A DNA stretch of 64,000 bases, from the NCBI GenBank assembly GCA_037039925.1, contig JAXRKP010001760.1, positions 27,501 through 91,500 of the forward strand, given 5' to 3'. Numbering within the stretch: the stretch's first letter is position 1; every line of letters starts with the position of its first letter. Below are positions 10,501 through 22,049 of this stretch, in pieces. The position numbers and the translations under genes are program-made. The notes beneath the pieces were generated by a model, which was not told the origin of the DNA, searched no databases, and saw nothing but the letters and a program-made list of their open reading frames with translations. This DNA comes from Doris montereyensis. Its lineage: Eukaryota; Mollusca; Gastropoda; Nudibranchia; Dorididae.

Positions 10501-11563
10501 ACTCGAATGAGTTGAATGAAAGATGAATCAAATGAGTTGAATGAAAGACTCAGTTGAATGAGTTGAATGAAAGACTAAAATGAATGAAAGACAGGAATGA
10601 GTTGAATGAAAGACTCGAAATGAGTTGAGTTGAATGAAAGACTCGAATGAGTTGAATGAAAGACTAAAACGGGAAAGTTGAATGAAAGACTCGAATGAGT
10701 TGAGAAAGACTAAAATAAGTTGAATGAAAGACTCGAATGAGTTGAATGGAAGACGAATGAGTTGAATCAAATGAGTTGAATGAAAGACAGGAATGAGTTG
10801 AATGAAAAACTCGAATGAGTTGAATGAAAGACGGGAATGAGTTGAATGAAAAACTCAAATGAGTTGAATGGAAGACTCGAATAAGTTAAAGAAAGACTCA
10901 AATGAGTTGAATGAAAGACTGGAATGAGTTGAATGAAAGACTCGAATGAGTTGAATGGAAGACTCGAATGAGTTGAATGAAATACTCAAATGAGTTGAAT
11001 GAAAGACTCGAATGAGTTGAATGAAAGACTCAAATGAGTTGAATGAAAGACTCGAATGAGTTGAGAAAGATCAAATGAGTTGAATGAAAGACTCGAATGA
11101 ATTGAGAAAGACTCAAATGAGTTGAATGAAAGACTCGAATGAGTTGAGAAAGACTCAAATGAGTTGAATGAAAGACTCGAATGAGTTGAGAAAGACTCAA
11201 ATGAGTTGAATGAAAGACTCAAATGAGTTTAATGAAAGACTCGAATGAATTGAATGAAAGACTCGAATGAGTTGAGAAATCATGATGCAGGTGACTTTGT
11301 TTCTCAAAGTAAAGTTTTAAAAATCTACACTTGACATCGTAAAGATCAGATAATAACTCAAATGTTGACTTACCTGTGAAAATAAAATTGAAGGTGGCGA
11401 AACTCAACGGCGTGACACTCACAGAGAGAATCAAAAGCTGCAAGACTTGGTACTTTCCAGGTACCCCCAACTTTTCCAGGATGCTCTCCATAGTCAGGGC
11501 TTCTTCAGCAACTGCAGGTTGGTGGTTTGCTCCCATGCTATGACGAGTGTCATTTGGTGTCAT
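5946..11563 (-). CDS. SLC22-family organic ion transporter (MFS), two exons
   Basis: Predicted plasma-membrane facilitator of organic cations, anions or zwitterions of solute carrier family 22. The substrate cannot be read from sequence. Exon 1 (11563-11374) and exon 2 (7420-5946) join in phase 1 through a codon split g|gt, with donor acag|gtaagt and acceptor tttccatag|g. The result is 554 codons, normal for the family (about 550). Residues 1-63 have the ILEKLGVPGKYQVLQLL start followed by the first membrane helix. Residues 64-141 form the large extracellular loop, with Cys69, 71, 119 and 141 and N-glycosylation sequons at Asn75, 105 and 112. EWGLMC precedes helix 2, and NRYGCK (170-175) is a degenerate MFS motif A. 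WLKESPEW lies in the centre, followed by a long cytoplasmic loop, and PETKGR at about 530-535 is the closing SLC22 signature. The 3.95-kb intron is almost all repeat. No frame breaks are seen, so this copy looks functional. Confidence 0.92.
7527..7561. repeat. GT microsatellite
   Basis: About 17 GT dinucleotides inside the SLC22 intron, about 110 bp from the acceptor of exon 2. Confidence 0.9.
7715..8580. repeat. CAA-rich tract
   Basis: Almost pure C and A on the plus strand, built from caa/aac triplets with occasional ata, acc and cag changes. It lies in the SLC22 intron. On the minus strand (the gene's sense) it is a GTT-rich run. The many long ORFs are low-complexity artefacts. Outer blocks (7775-7870 and 8480-8560) share the segment caaccactaactaggaacaa, suggesting duplication of the edges. 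Confidence 0.9.
8610..9015. repeat. ~77-bp tandem repeat, five copies
   Basis: Five diverged units marked by ctcgatatccagattcgatt, then ctcagaatgaaaac, starting near 8648, 8725, 8803, 8878 and 8956. It lies in the SLC22 intron between the CAA tract and the 22-bp array. Confidence 0.85.
9030..11278. repeat. 22-bp minisatellite, ~2.2 kb
   Basis: About 100 copies of a 22-bp unit, core gaatgagttgaatgaaagac. Two subfamilies alternate in blocks: gaacaaaagactc (about 9030-9760 and 10300-10430) and gaatgaaagactc (elsewhere). Deleted units such as gagttgagaaagactc cluster near 9930-9990 and 11060-11275. It ends about 100 bp before exon 1 of the SLC22 gene on the intron side. Confidence 0.93.
11374..11563 (-). 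CDS. SLC22 exon 1 (residues 1-63)
   Basis: Starts at the Met of MTPNDTRHSMG. A second in-frame Met at residue 10 is an alternative start. The exon holds the conserved cytoplasmic start and first membrane helix and ends with aca g before gtaagt. The 190 bp leave phase 1, which fits exon 2. Confidence 0.88.
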
Positions 11564-12070
11564 CCTTGAAGTACAAGACTACTCCCTCTTAAAACGAAAG
11601 GAAGATAACGGCCAAAACACTTGATCGACTGGCGATAGTTCAACAGCATATAGGTTGCTACCTATCAAACGGTTACATCTCATTCTTAACATGGCCCGCT
11701 AGGAGACATGCATCGGGAACTCGGGTAGAGCAAAACGTTTAGAAACGAATTGTGTGTCAATAGCCACACATAATCACGTGCACAACCCTTTGTTGTACAC
11801 AACCATTTTTCATAAAATCTTTATAGCATTCCTGCTTCTTTGTGCGACCTCATACTAGCGATACATTCGTAATATTTCCCAAGGCTTACTGGTATATAAT
11901 ATGATAGTGTAGCGAAATATACACCTTTTTTTGTAGTGTTCAACATACAAAGGCAAAAGGATAATTTTGTAGAATGAATTATTTGATAGTCTGTCCAACG
12001 AACCGACATAGATTGAGTAACGTGTGTGTACTGCTGAAGTCTACCATGACGATAAGTGGTTGCTCATACT
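11564..12070. other. 5' flank of the SLC22 gene
   Basis: Expected to hold the promoter and 5' UTR of the minus-strand transporter gene. I see no convincing TATA or initiator element and no other gene. Confidence 0.35.
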
Positions 12071-12073
12071 TAC

Positions 12074-12284
12074 ATGACCTGTGAATGATACAACGGAGCC
12101 ACAGCGCAGTGAAGTCAAAGGTGAAAAACGATGCGTGATGCCTCGATTAGTGGTAAGATCTATATTCTAGATATGTCATTGTCTGACGAAGGTTTATACC
12201 CGAAACGTCACGTGTTTGTTCTGTCTTTATTGGTGGATTTGTCATTTATTGCCGGGGTTTTTTCACCTTTTAAATGACCTGTGA
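12074..12284. mobile_element. possible small insertion with 11-bp direct repeats
   Basis: The 11-mer atgacctgtga occurs at 12074-12084 and again at 12274-12284, like a target-site duplication. Just inside are inverted aaaggtgaaaaa (about 12117) and ttttttcacctttt (about 12252). The interior holds ctgacga at 12183-12189 and gaaac at 12202-12206, separated by a short GGT/ACC stem, which resembles the core of a hammerhead ribozyme. The nature of the element is inferred only. Confidence 0.35.
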
Positions 12285-12659
12285 TGTTTGGTTTTGGGCG
12301 AACTTTAGAGTACTGCCAGACAGTACTCAGTTAAAAGGCAAATGAATGTTGAACAGGCCCAATATGTGTATTCGGGACATAAGCCAATATTTCCATTCAT
12401 AGCCTCCGAAAAGACCGGTTCATAGATTCAGCTTCTTACCAGGTAAAATGAGTAGCGAGACGAAATTTGCTAAAAGCCAGGTGTGTTCAAACGTTTTGCA
12501 AAAAATATTTGGTTAGATGAAAATGTGTTTGGGGGAGGGGGTGACCATTGGCTTAGACATTCATTGAACCATTAACATTAAATGCATGGACTATTTAATG
12601 ACAGTTTATAGCAATGTTCATTTTATTTCTTCACAATCTCAATACGTTTTTACCAAACT

Positions 12660-13150
12660 CACTATGCCTTTCATATTTGATGACCGCATAAAATGAAGAA
12701 AAAATCTGACACAGTATATATTATTCACTATAAAATGCTCACTATGCATGTAAACTTCTAAATCTAAAATATATGAATAAGAAAACAACGTTAACAATTA
12801 TCGCATTCAAAAGTACATAACATTGCAGGTCATATCAATCCATTTCTCAACCGGTCTTTCGTTTTTCAAACAATCAAAAATCAAAAAGACGCAAATATGT
12901 TATTTGATTTTGAATCAAACATCAAAATGGAAGACGGTAGTGTTTTTCATTATTTCAATTAAGATTTAAAACATTTTTAATACGACTATGAAAAAAGACC
13001 GCTGGATAGAATGTGAATTTGATATTCAATTTTTCGAGTTCACGAGAGTGGTTTTGTTATTTTCTTGTTCATACATTTTTAATTTAGAAGTTTTCATACA
13101 CAGTCAGCATTTAATTTCATGCGATCATCAAATATGAAAGGAATGTTAAT
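12660..13150. repeat. long imperfect inverted repeat (fold-back)
   Basis: Left arm ctttcatatttgatgaccgc (about 12668) pairs with right arm gcgatcatcaaatatgaaag (about 13121). Further inside, aaatgctcactatgcatgta with aacttctaaat (about 12735) matches the reverse complement of the segment near 13070-13110. ggtctttcgtttttca (about 12855) matches tgaaaaaagaccgc (about 12989). The centre is near 12910. It may be a decayed MITE or fold-back element. No protein is encoded. Confidence 0.55.
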
Positions 13151-13700
13151 AGTCAAGTGAAAAACGAAAGAAAGAAATCAAATGATATACGGATTGAAAA
13201 AAATGTCATTATCAGAAGAAGAAGTACTATTCCATTGAGATTTTAGAATGTATTCACCTATAAGACTGAATATATGACTTGCCTACACTAATGGGAAAGG
13301 TGATACAAGTACTGAGATTCCGATTACTGTAAATAGTAAATCAGCCAGGTCTGGCTCAAAGACAAGACATTGGTTTTGATGCGCGAGATGAGAGTCACTG
13401 AGTCTTGTCCTCACACGGTTCTTGTTGAGGTTCATAAACGCGAATGTCTTCTTGCACAGATATGTCTAGCCAAACAAGCTGAGTACTTTCTTAGCAAATG
13501 TTAGAAACTCTCGTCATCTGCCTTTATCCAGCTGGCGGTGAAAGTAGACAAGAGGGCGATATTGGTGCCGACCGCGACACTTGGCGTCACATTGCAACTC
13601 CATGAGCTCCAGGTGCAGGTGGTCTCGAGCATTATCAGGGTTCGCGGAGAAAGGAGAGAAAAGCGGTGTGCTCTCCTTTACAATAGCTACAAAATCCTGA
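13151..13700. other. unassigned stretch
   Basis: No clear gene or repeat. ORFs on both strands at 13514-13756 lack family features. The acceptor-like gtttcaacag at about 13709-13718 would open an exon carrying the small ORF at 13729. Confidence 0.3.
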
Positions 13701-13728
13701 AATACAAGTTTCAACAGCCAGAGATGAG

Positions 13729-13956
13729 ATGTCCACTTCATACCTTCTCGTACTGATATTGTTCTCTGGAACAGTGGTCATTATTTCATATAGCAATGAG
13801 AAATGTGTGGTGGGCTGTGATTGTGACAGATGCTTTTGGAAAAGTTACAGCTTGGACCCAACGGTTTTGATATGTGAATACAGTTGCCCTACCACTCCAT
13901 TTTGCCCCAAAAAGGCTCGTGCTCAGCGTGTTCAGATTTCGTGTACTGTCAACTGA
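13729..13956 (+). CDS. candidate secreted eight-cysteine peptide, 75 aa
   Basis: The ORF starts with a typical secretory signal: residues 1-3 polar, then a hydrophobic stretch (YLLVLILFSGTVVII, residues 5-19), with probable cleavage near residues 21-24. The mature part of about 52 residues has eight cysteines at 26, 30, 32, 35, 49, 53, 59 and 72, an even number as in disulfide-rich secreted peptides. The first four form a tight C-x3-C-x-C-x2-C cluster. I do not recognise the family. In a mollusc such peptides can be hormones, antimicrobial, shell-matrix or venom-like factors, and the sequence does not say which. An out-of-frame ATG lies 5 bases upstream. It could also be a chance ORF or an exon of a larger gene. 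Confidence 0.35.
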   Translation: MSTSYLLVLILFSGTVVIISYSNEKCVVGCDCDRCFWKSYSLDPTVLICEYSCPTTPFCPKKARAQRVQISCTVN

Positions 13957-14009
13957 AAATCTCAAATTAGCCGGTCCAACAGGATTAGATAGTTCTGGTA
14001 TGGGTAGAT

Positions 14010-15075
14010 GTAGGTCTATAACAAACAGTGTAGAATCAACCATCAATGTAGATATAGATCTATAACAAACCGTGTGGAATCGACCATCAATGTAGATATA
14101 GATCTATAACAAACCGTGTGGAATCAACCATCAATGTAGATCTAGATCTATAAGAAACAGTGTGAAATCAACCATCAATGTAGATATAGATCTATAACAA
14201 ACCGTGTGGAATCAACCATCAATGTAGATATAGATCTATAACAAACCGTGTGGAATCAACCATCAATGTAGATATACATCTATAACAAACAGTGTGGAAT
14301 CAACCATCAATGTAGATATAGATCTATAACAAACCGTGTGGAATCAACCATCAATGTAGATCTAGATCTATAACAAACCGTGTGGAATCAACCATCAATG
14401 TAGATCTAGATCTATAACAAACCGTGTGGAATCAACCATCAATGTAGATATAGATCTATAACAAACCGTGTGGAATCAACCATCAATGTAGATCTAGATC
14501 TATAAAAAAAAACAGTGTGGAATCGACTATCAATGTAGATATAGATCTGTAACAAACCGTGTGGAATCGACCATCAATGTAGATATAGATCTATAACAAA
14601 CCGTGTGGAATCAACCATCAATGTAGATCTAGATCTATAAGAAACAGTGTGGAATCGACTATCAATGTAGATCTAGATGTATAACAAACCGTGTGGAATC
14701 GACTATCAATGTAGATCTAGATGTATAACAAACCGTGTGGAATCGACTATCAATGTAGATCTAGATCTATAACAAACCGTGTGGAATCGACTATCAATGT
14801 AGATCTAGATCTATAACAAACCGTGTGGAATCAACCATCAATGTAGATATAGGTCTATAACAAACCGTGTGAATCGACTATCAATGTAGATCTAGATCTA
14901 TAACAAACCGTGTGGAATCAACCATCAATGTAGATCTAGATCTATAACAAACAGTGTGGAATCGACTATCAATGTAGATCTAGATCTATAACAAACCGTG
15001 TGGAATCAACCATCAATGTAGACCTAGGTCTATAACAAACCGTGTGAATCGACCATCAATGTACATCGAGATCTA
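14010..15075. repeat. 44-bp minisatellite with GATCTA core
   Basis: About 24 copies of a 44-bp unit with gatctataacaaaccgtgtg and gaatcaaccatcaatgta. The gatatagatct part alternates with gatctagatct, so each unit carries the palindromic hexamer found elsewhere in the window. Cytosine/thymine variants (caaccatc, cgactatc) are interspersed. Confidence 0.93.
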
Positions 15076-15079
15076 CATT

Positions 15080-15640
15080 GGACAATGCCGATTTTGCATT
15101 TCCAAGAGTTATGAGAAAAAGTGAAGGCAAAAGAGATTTCGATCTAACACTTTTAAACATGTGCTGGGACCGTAACATGCCCGTTTCCCTCTGAGGCCTC
15201 AACAAAATGCACATGGATGAGTCACTATCATATTCATTGGAAAAGCCATTCTTACGTATGTATAAATATCTATTCTGGAACAGACTGACAGTTTATCATT
15301 CTATTCTTTATTGATTTTAAATAACGCTATCAAACAATACTCTACTTTTTTTTCTTTTTTTTTCTTTAACAATTTAAATAAAACATTATGTCATGAAGAG
15401 ATTATTTCAACTGGTCATGTATTCATCGGGAAAAATATATATTATTATAAAGATTCTTCAAGGCAAATAAAAGGCAAACAGAAAATGACTTCCATCAAGA
15501 ATCATCAATCAAACTCTGGCAGATAATCATCTTAGAATTACAGAAGATAAGAGAGGATTAACTTGAAAAGTTAGGCATATTATATACATATATAAGATAT
15601 TACAAGTCATGGGTTCCAGAACTTGTTTCGTCTCTATTGT
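15080..15640. other. no gene seen
   Basis: AT-rich single-copy sequence with a T-run near 15349-15365. No supported feature. Confidence 0.35.
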
Positions 15641-15643
15641 GCT

Positions 15644-16715
15644 TTATAGATTCAATGTGTTGAAGATCAGACTTTTAAGATGGGGTAGTAATGTCAGAAT
15701 ATTATGCACGAGTTCTCCATAGCCATAGTCCTCCAATATGAGAATTTCGTCATCATACCAATTACGCAGATGGCGTTGTCGCATTTTTGTATAAGGGCTG
15801 TCGTCTGTACTGTTCTTGACGATCACATTTGTTATCCTTTGATATGGAACGTAATACTCAATAAGGAGATCATTCGTCTGCAAGAATAAAACGTGTCCAA
15901 TTAAATCTGCCTAGTCATTGTTGCGATATGGCTGTGTAATATGCATTGCTGTGTCTTTTCCGATTTTTGAGATCTGGGCGCATATTTTCTCATTGTTCAG
16001 GTCCTCGATCGTGTCAGCGAGGCGTGCGTGATTACTGTTACCAGCCTTTTGATTTTCCATGACTGAGTTTTCATCACATCGCTTGGTTTTTTCCATCGTC
16101 CTCGCTGTCTGACACATTGTCAGGAAGGTGTAGATCTATGTTCTCGTTGTGTTTCGCTTCTGTCTCCGTGTCGTTTATGTCGTTTGATTCACTGATTGTG
16201 TTTTCGACAAAAGTTGTGTCAGCAAGCGGCGATGTTATGGTTGACACACTGAATGCATGGACAGCACTGTCCTGATTCTGGGTTGACTCCGTATTGTTGT
16301 TGTTCGCTTGTTGAATGTCAACACTTACGGTTTGTTTGTTTTCAATAAAGTCCGTCTTCGTAGATGTGTTGTCAAAGGGCGATGTTATGGTTGACACACT
16401 GAATGAGTGTGTAGCACTGTCTTTACTCTGGGTTGACTCCATATTGTTGTTGTTTGTTCGTTGAATGTCGGCACTCGCAGTTTCTTCGTTTTCAATAAAG
16501 TCCGTGTTGGTAGATGTTGTTGCTGTCTCCGTTGTTACTCTTGTATGATGTTGTTTTCTAAGTTGGTCTCGTTTTATTTGGCTCTGTGACTTCCGTCCCA
16601 GGCTGGCAGGAGTCGAATGATGCCTCCCCGACATGCCATCAAAACGAAGGACGAGGCTAGTGTCACTTTGAAGGAGGAGAGGTGAGATTCCTCTAAAACG
16701 CTGTTGATAAGACAT
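15644..16715 (-). pseudogene. broken acidic ORF, possibly gag-like
   Basis: Three minus-strand pieces read as one protein if two breaks are ignored. Piece 1 (16715-16074, 213 codons) begins MSYQQRFRGIS, has a basic segment GRKSQSQIKRDQLRKQHH (about residues 41-58), then a tandem duplication of about 50 residues rich in Thr, Asn and Ser (each copy with TDFIEN, NNNN, ESTQ and FSVSTITSP), and an acidic SDSEDDGK end. At a run of six A (about 16090) a frameshift joins it to piece 2 (to 15911). After a single in-frame TAG at 15913-15911 the same frame continues to 15644 (LLIEYYVPYQR, then WYDDEILILEDYGYGELV). The basic SQIKRDQ stretch recalls gag-like or ORF1 nucleic-acid binding segments of invertebrate retroelements, but I cannot name a family. 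Confidence 0.4.
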
Positions 16716-16850
16716 GCCAGCATCGTCGGCAATCCGCTAACTGGCATATTGATGTCGTTTAACAACAAAAGAAATTTTAAATCATAAAATGAACGCAGCT
16801 CGCTCACCCACGTCTGGCCTGCTCGGTAGCCAAACCGGAAGTGAACAATA

Positions 16851-17820
<970 letters not shown>

Positions 17821-17834
17821 GTTGGTAGCATATA

Positions 17835-17930
17835 TATATATATATTCGACACAGAGTTGACGGGTCTGATCCTTTCAGTAGCAGAGCGATGCAGTAGCTG
17901 ACACAGAGGTAGCAGGTTCGATCCCCCTTT
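17835..17930 (+). mobile_element. SINE-like fragment with B-box
   Basis: Contains gcaggttcgatccccc, an RNA polymerase III B-box like that of the tRNA-derived element at 59411, between two simple repeats. Only a short decayed piece. Confidence 0.35.
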
Positions 17931-18232
17931 AGCAGCAGCAGCATAGCAGCAGCAGCAGTAGCAGCAGCAGTAGCGTAGCAATGGCAGTAGTAGCAGTAGC
18001 AGTAGTAGGCAGCAGCAGCAGCAGTGGTAGTAATAGCAACAGCAGCAGCAATGATAGTATTAGCAGTAGCAGCAGCAGTAGTAGCAGTAGCAGTAGTAGT
18101 AATGGTGGTGGTGGTGGTGATAGTAACAACAGCAGTAATACATAGTAGTAGTAGTAGCAGTAGTAGTAATGGTAGTAGAAGTAGTAGTAGTAGTGGTAGT
18201 AGTATTAGTAGTAGTAGTATAAGTCGTAGTCC

Positions 18233-18288
<56 letters not shown>

Positions 18289-18311
18289 GTAGTAGTAGTA
18301 GTAGTAGTAGC

Positions 18312-18348
<37 letters not shown>

Positions 18349-18360
18349 TTTGTCGTTGTT
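17930..18360. repeat. AGC/AGT trinucleotide tract
   Basis: Imperfect agc and agt triplets turning into a nearly pure agt run (18235-18348). Encodes poly-Ser/Val/Tyr/Leu in various frames without biological meaning. Confidence 0.95.
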
Positions 18361-18384
18361 GTTGTAATTGTAACAGTAGGGTAG

Positions 18385-21290
18385 GACGTTACTGTTACTT
18401 ACTGAACTGACTGTTATTACGTCATTGAACTGACTGTTACTTATTGTCATTGAACTGATTGTTATTTACTGTCATCGAACTGACTGTTACTTACTGTCAT
18501 TGAACTGACTGTTACTTACTGTCATTGAACTGATTGTTACTACTGTCATTGAACCGATTGTTACTATGCTTTTATTGAACTGATTGTTACTTACTGCTTC
18601 ATTGACTGCTGCTTACTGTCATTGAACTGATTGTTGCTTACTGTCATTGAACTGATTACTTACTGTCATTGAACTGGATTGTTACTACTGTCATTGAACT
18701 GATTACGCTTACTGTCTTGACTGTTACTTACTGTCATTGAACTGATTGTTACTTACTGTCATTGAACTGACTGTTACTTACTGTCATTGAACTGATTGTT
18801 ACTTACTGTCATTGAACTGACTGTTACTTACTGTCATTGAACTGATTGTTACTTACTGTCATTGAACTGACTGTTACTTACTGTTGATTGTTATTTACTG
18901 TCATTGAACTGACTGTTACTTACTGTCATTGAACTGACTGTTACTTACTGTCATTGAACTGATTGTTACTTACTGTCATTGAACTGACTGTTACTTTTAC
19001 TGTCATTGAACTGACTGTTACTTACTGTCATTGAACTGATTGTTACTTACTGTCATTGAACTGATTGTTACTTTACTGTCATTGAACTGACTGTTACTTA
19101 CTGTCATTGAACTGATTGTTACACTGTCATTGAACTGACTGTTACTCACTGTCATTGAACTGATTGTTACTTACTGTCATTGAACTGAACTGATTACTTA
19201 CTGTCATTGAACTGATTGTTACTTACTGTCATTGAACTGATTGTTACTTACTGTCATTGAACTGACTGTTACTTACTGTCAATGAACTGACTGCTGCTTG
19301 CTGTCATTGAACTGACTGTTACTTACTGTCATTGAACTGACTGTTACTTACTGTCATTGAACTGACTGTTACTTACCGTCATTGAACTGACTGTTACTTA
19401 CTGTCATTGAACTGACTGTTACTTACTGTCATTGAACTGACTGTTACTTACTGTCATTGAACTGATTGTTACTTACTGTCATTGAACTGACTGTTACTTA
19501 CTGTCATTGAACAATGAACTGACTGTTACTTACTGTCATTGAACTGATTGTTACTTACTGTCATTGAACTGACTGTTACTTACTGTCATTGAACTGACTG
19601 TTACTATCGTCATTGAACTGACTGTTACTTACTGTCATTGAACCGATTGTTACTTACTGTCATTGAACTGACTGTTACTTACTGTCATTGAACTGACTGT
19701 TACTTAGGTCATTGAACTGATTGTTACTTACTGTCATTGAACTGATTGTTACTTACTGTCATTGAACTGATTGTTACTTACTGTCATTGAACTGACTGTT
19801 ACTTACTGTCATTGTTACTTACTGTCATTGAACCGACTGTTACTTACTGTCATTGAACTGAATGTTACTTACTGTCATTGAACTGACTGTCATTGAACTG
19901 ACTGTTACTTACTGTCATTGAACTGACTGTTAACTACTGTCATTGGAACTGTTACTTACTGTCATTGAACTGATTGTTACTTACTGTCATTGAACTGACT
20001 GTTACTTACTGTCATTGAACTGACTGTTACTACTGTCATTGAACTGACTGTTACTTGCTGTCGTTGAACTAACTGTTACTTACTGTCATTGAACTGACTG
20101 TTACTTGCTGTCGTTGAACTGATTGTTATTTTACTGTCATTGAACTGACTGTTACTTACTGTCATTGAACTGACTGTTACTTACTGTCAATGAACTGACT
20201 GTTACTTACTGTCATTGAACTGACTGTTACTTACTGTCATTGAACTGACTGTTACTTACTGTCATTGAACGGACTGTTACTTACTGTCATTGAAGTGATT
20301 GTTACTTACTGTCATTGAACTGGACTTTTACTTACTGTCATTGAACTGACTGTTACTTACTGTCATTGAACTGACTGTTACTTACTGTCATTGAACTGAC
20401 TGTTACTTACTGTCATTGAACGACTGTTACTTACTGTCATTGAACTGACTGACTATTTACTTACTGTCATTGAACTGACTGTTACTTACTGTCATTGAAC
20501 GGACTGTTACTTACTGTCATTGAACTGACTTGCTGCTTGCTGTCATTGAACTGACTGTTACTTACTGTCATTGAACTGACTGTTACTTACTGTCATTGAA
20601 CTGACTGTTACTTGCTGTCATTGAACTGATTGTTACTTACTGTCATTGAACTGACTGTTTACTTGAACTGACTGGGCTTGCTGTCAATGAACTGACTTTA
20701 CTTACTGTCATTGAACTGACTGTTACTTACTGTCATTGAACTGACTTGCTGTCTTGCTGTCATTGAACTGACTGTTACTTGCTGTCATTGAACTGACTGT
20801 TACTTACTGTCATTGAACTGACTGTTACTTACTGTCATTGAACTGACTGTTACTTACGGGTCATTGAACTGACTGTTGCTTACTGTCATTGACTGTTACT
20901 TACTGTTGACTGTTGCTGTCATTGAAACTGTTACTTACTGTCATTGACGTTACTTGCTGTCATTGAACTGACTGTTACTTGCTGTCGTTGAACTGATTGT
21001 TACTTACTGTCATTTGAACTGACTGTTACTTACTGTCATTGAACTGACTGTTACTTACTGTCAAATCGTGTGAACTGACTGTTACTTGCTGTCATTGAAC
21101 TGACTGTTACTTGCTGTGTCATTGAACTGACTGTTACTTACTGTCATTGAACTGACTGTCATTTACTTACTGTCATTGAACTGACTGTTATTGTGAACTG
21201 ACTGTTACTGTCATTGAACTGACTTTTACTTACTGTCATTGAACTGACTTACTGTCATTGAACTTACTTACTGTGAATGCTTCTGTCTTG
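18385..21290. repeat. 25-bp satellite, ~2.9 kb
   Basis: More than 100 copies of a 25-bp unit containing ttacttactgtcattgaac followed by tgactg or tgattg. Single-base deletions and merged half units are frequent. It is the longest uninterrupted array of the 5' half and contains no gene. Confidence 0.95.
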
Positions 21291-21735
21291 TTGTCGTCGT
21301 TGTTGTGTTCCTCATAAATTTCCTTTTTTCCTTCAAGGATTTTTAAAGCTATGAATTTTGAGAGCTTTGCCAAGTGTTCTGTTGGGATTTTTTGTTTGTG
21401 TGTGTGTGGTGGTGTGGCATGATCGTCTGCAGGATTTGAATCATCGAGTTGTGGCCGCAGTGTCAATTGGATTCCATTTTTCATTCCTGCTGGTGGTCTC
21501 TTTCATCAGCCAGTCTGCTAATATGAAGGGGAAGGATGAAGGTGACAGCCCTGGTGTGCTCGGTTTTTCTTCTGGCCTTTTCTGGTGACTGGCCTTGATG
21601 AGATGCTTTGCAACTCATACCTTCATGCATTTTCTGTGCCAGTCAACTATTTGCATGTTCTTCCAGAGAGAAAATCTGTCCGCACTGTCAGATGCATTTC
21701 CATGTAATTGATAAGAAGATGGGAGTTCCACTAGT
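21291..21735. other. no gene recognised
   Basis: Single-copy sequence after the 25-bp array. The 76-82-codon ORFs on opposite strands overlap and have no recognised motif. Confidence 0.35.
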
Positions 21736-21739
21736 TGGG

Positions 21740-22040
21740 TTGCTCAGTTATTATACTTGAAATGGTGATATTTGTCTGTACGTGATCGATTGTCTCCTAG
21801 GACCGGCTTGTCAGTCTCCCGGATGTGCATCGAGTGTGCCTTGGATTCGGACACGCTGTGTACCGCTAAACACTTTGCTGGATTGGCATGCAGATTGGAG
21901 AGAGATCTCCTTCTCTGGTAGTTTACTATGTCTCCTTCCTTCCACTCTTTGGGGTATCGTTCCTCCTCCCAAAGTTGAGTTGGTTTATGGCCTTGACCAC
22001 TTCTTCTTGTATTATGTGTATTTGCTTCTACAGTGAGCAT
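21740..22040 (-). mobile_element. LINE RT fragment (motif 1-2 region)
   Basis: On the minus strand LWEEERYPKEWKEGDIV matches the W.....P..WK.G.IV segment found at the start of RTE/CR1-type reverse transcriptase domains, followed by a degraded KKGDLSN-like stretch (RRRSLSN). The rest has decayed. Confidence 0.5.
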
Positions 22041-22049
22041 ATAAGAGTA

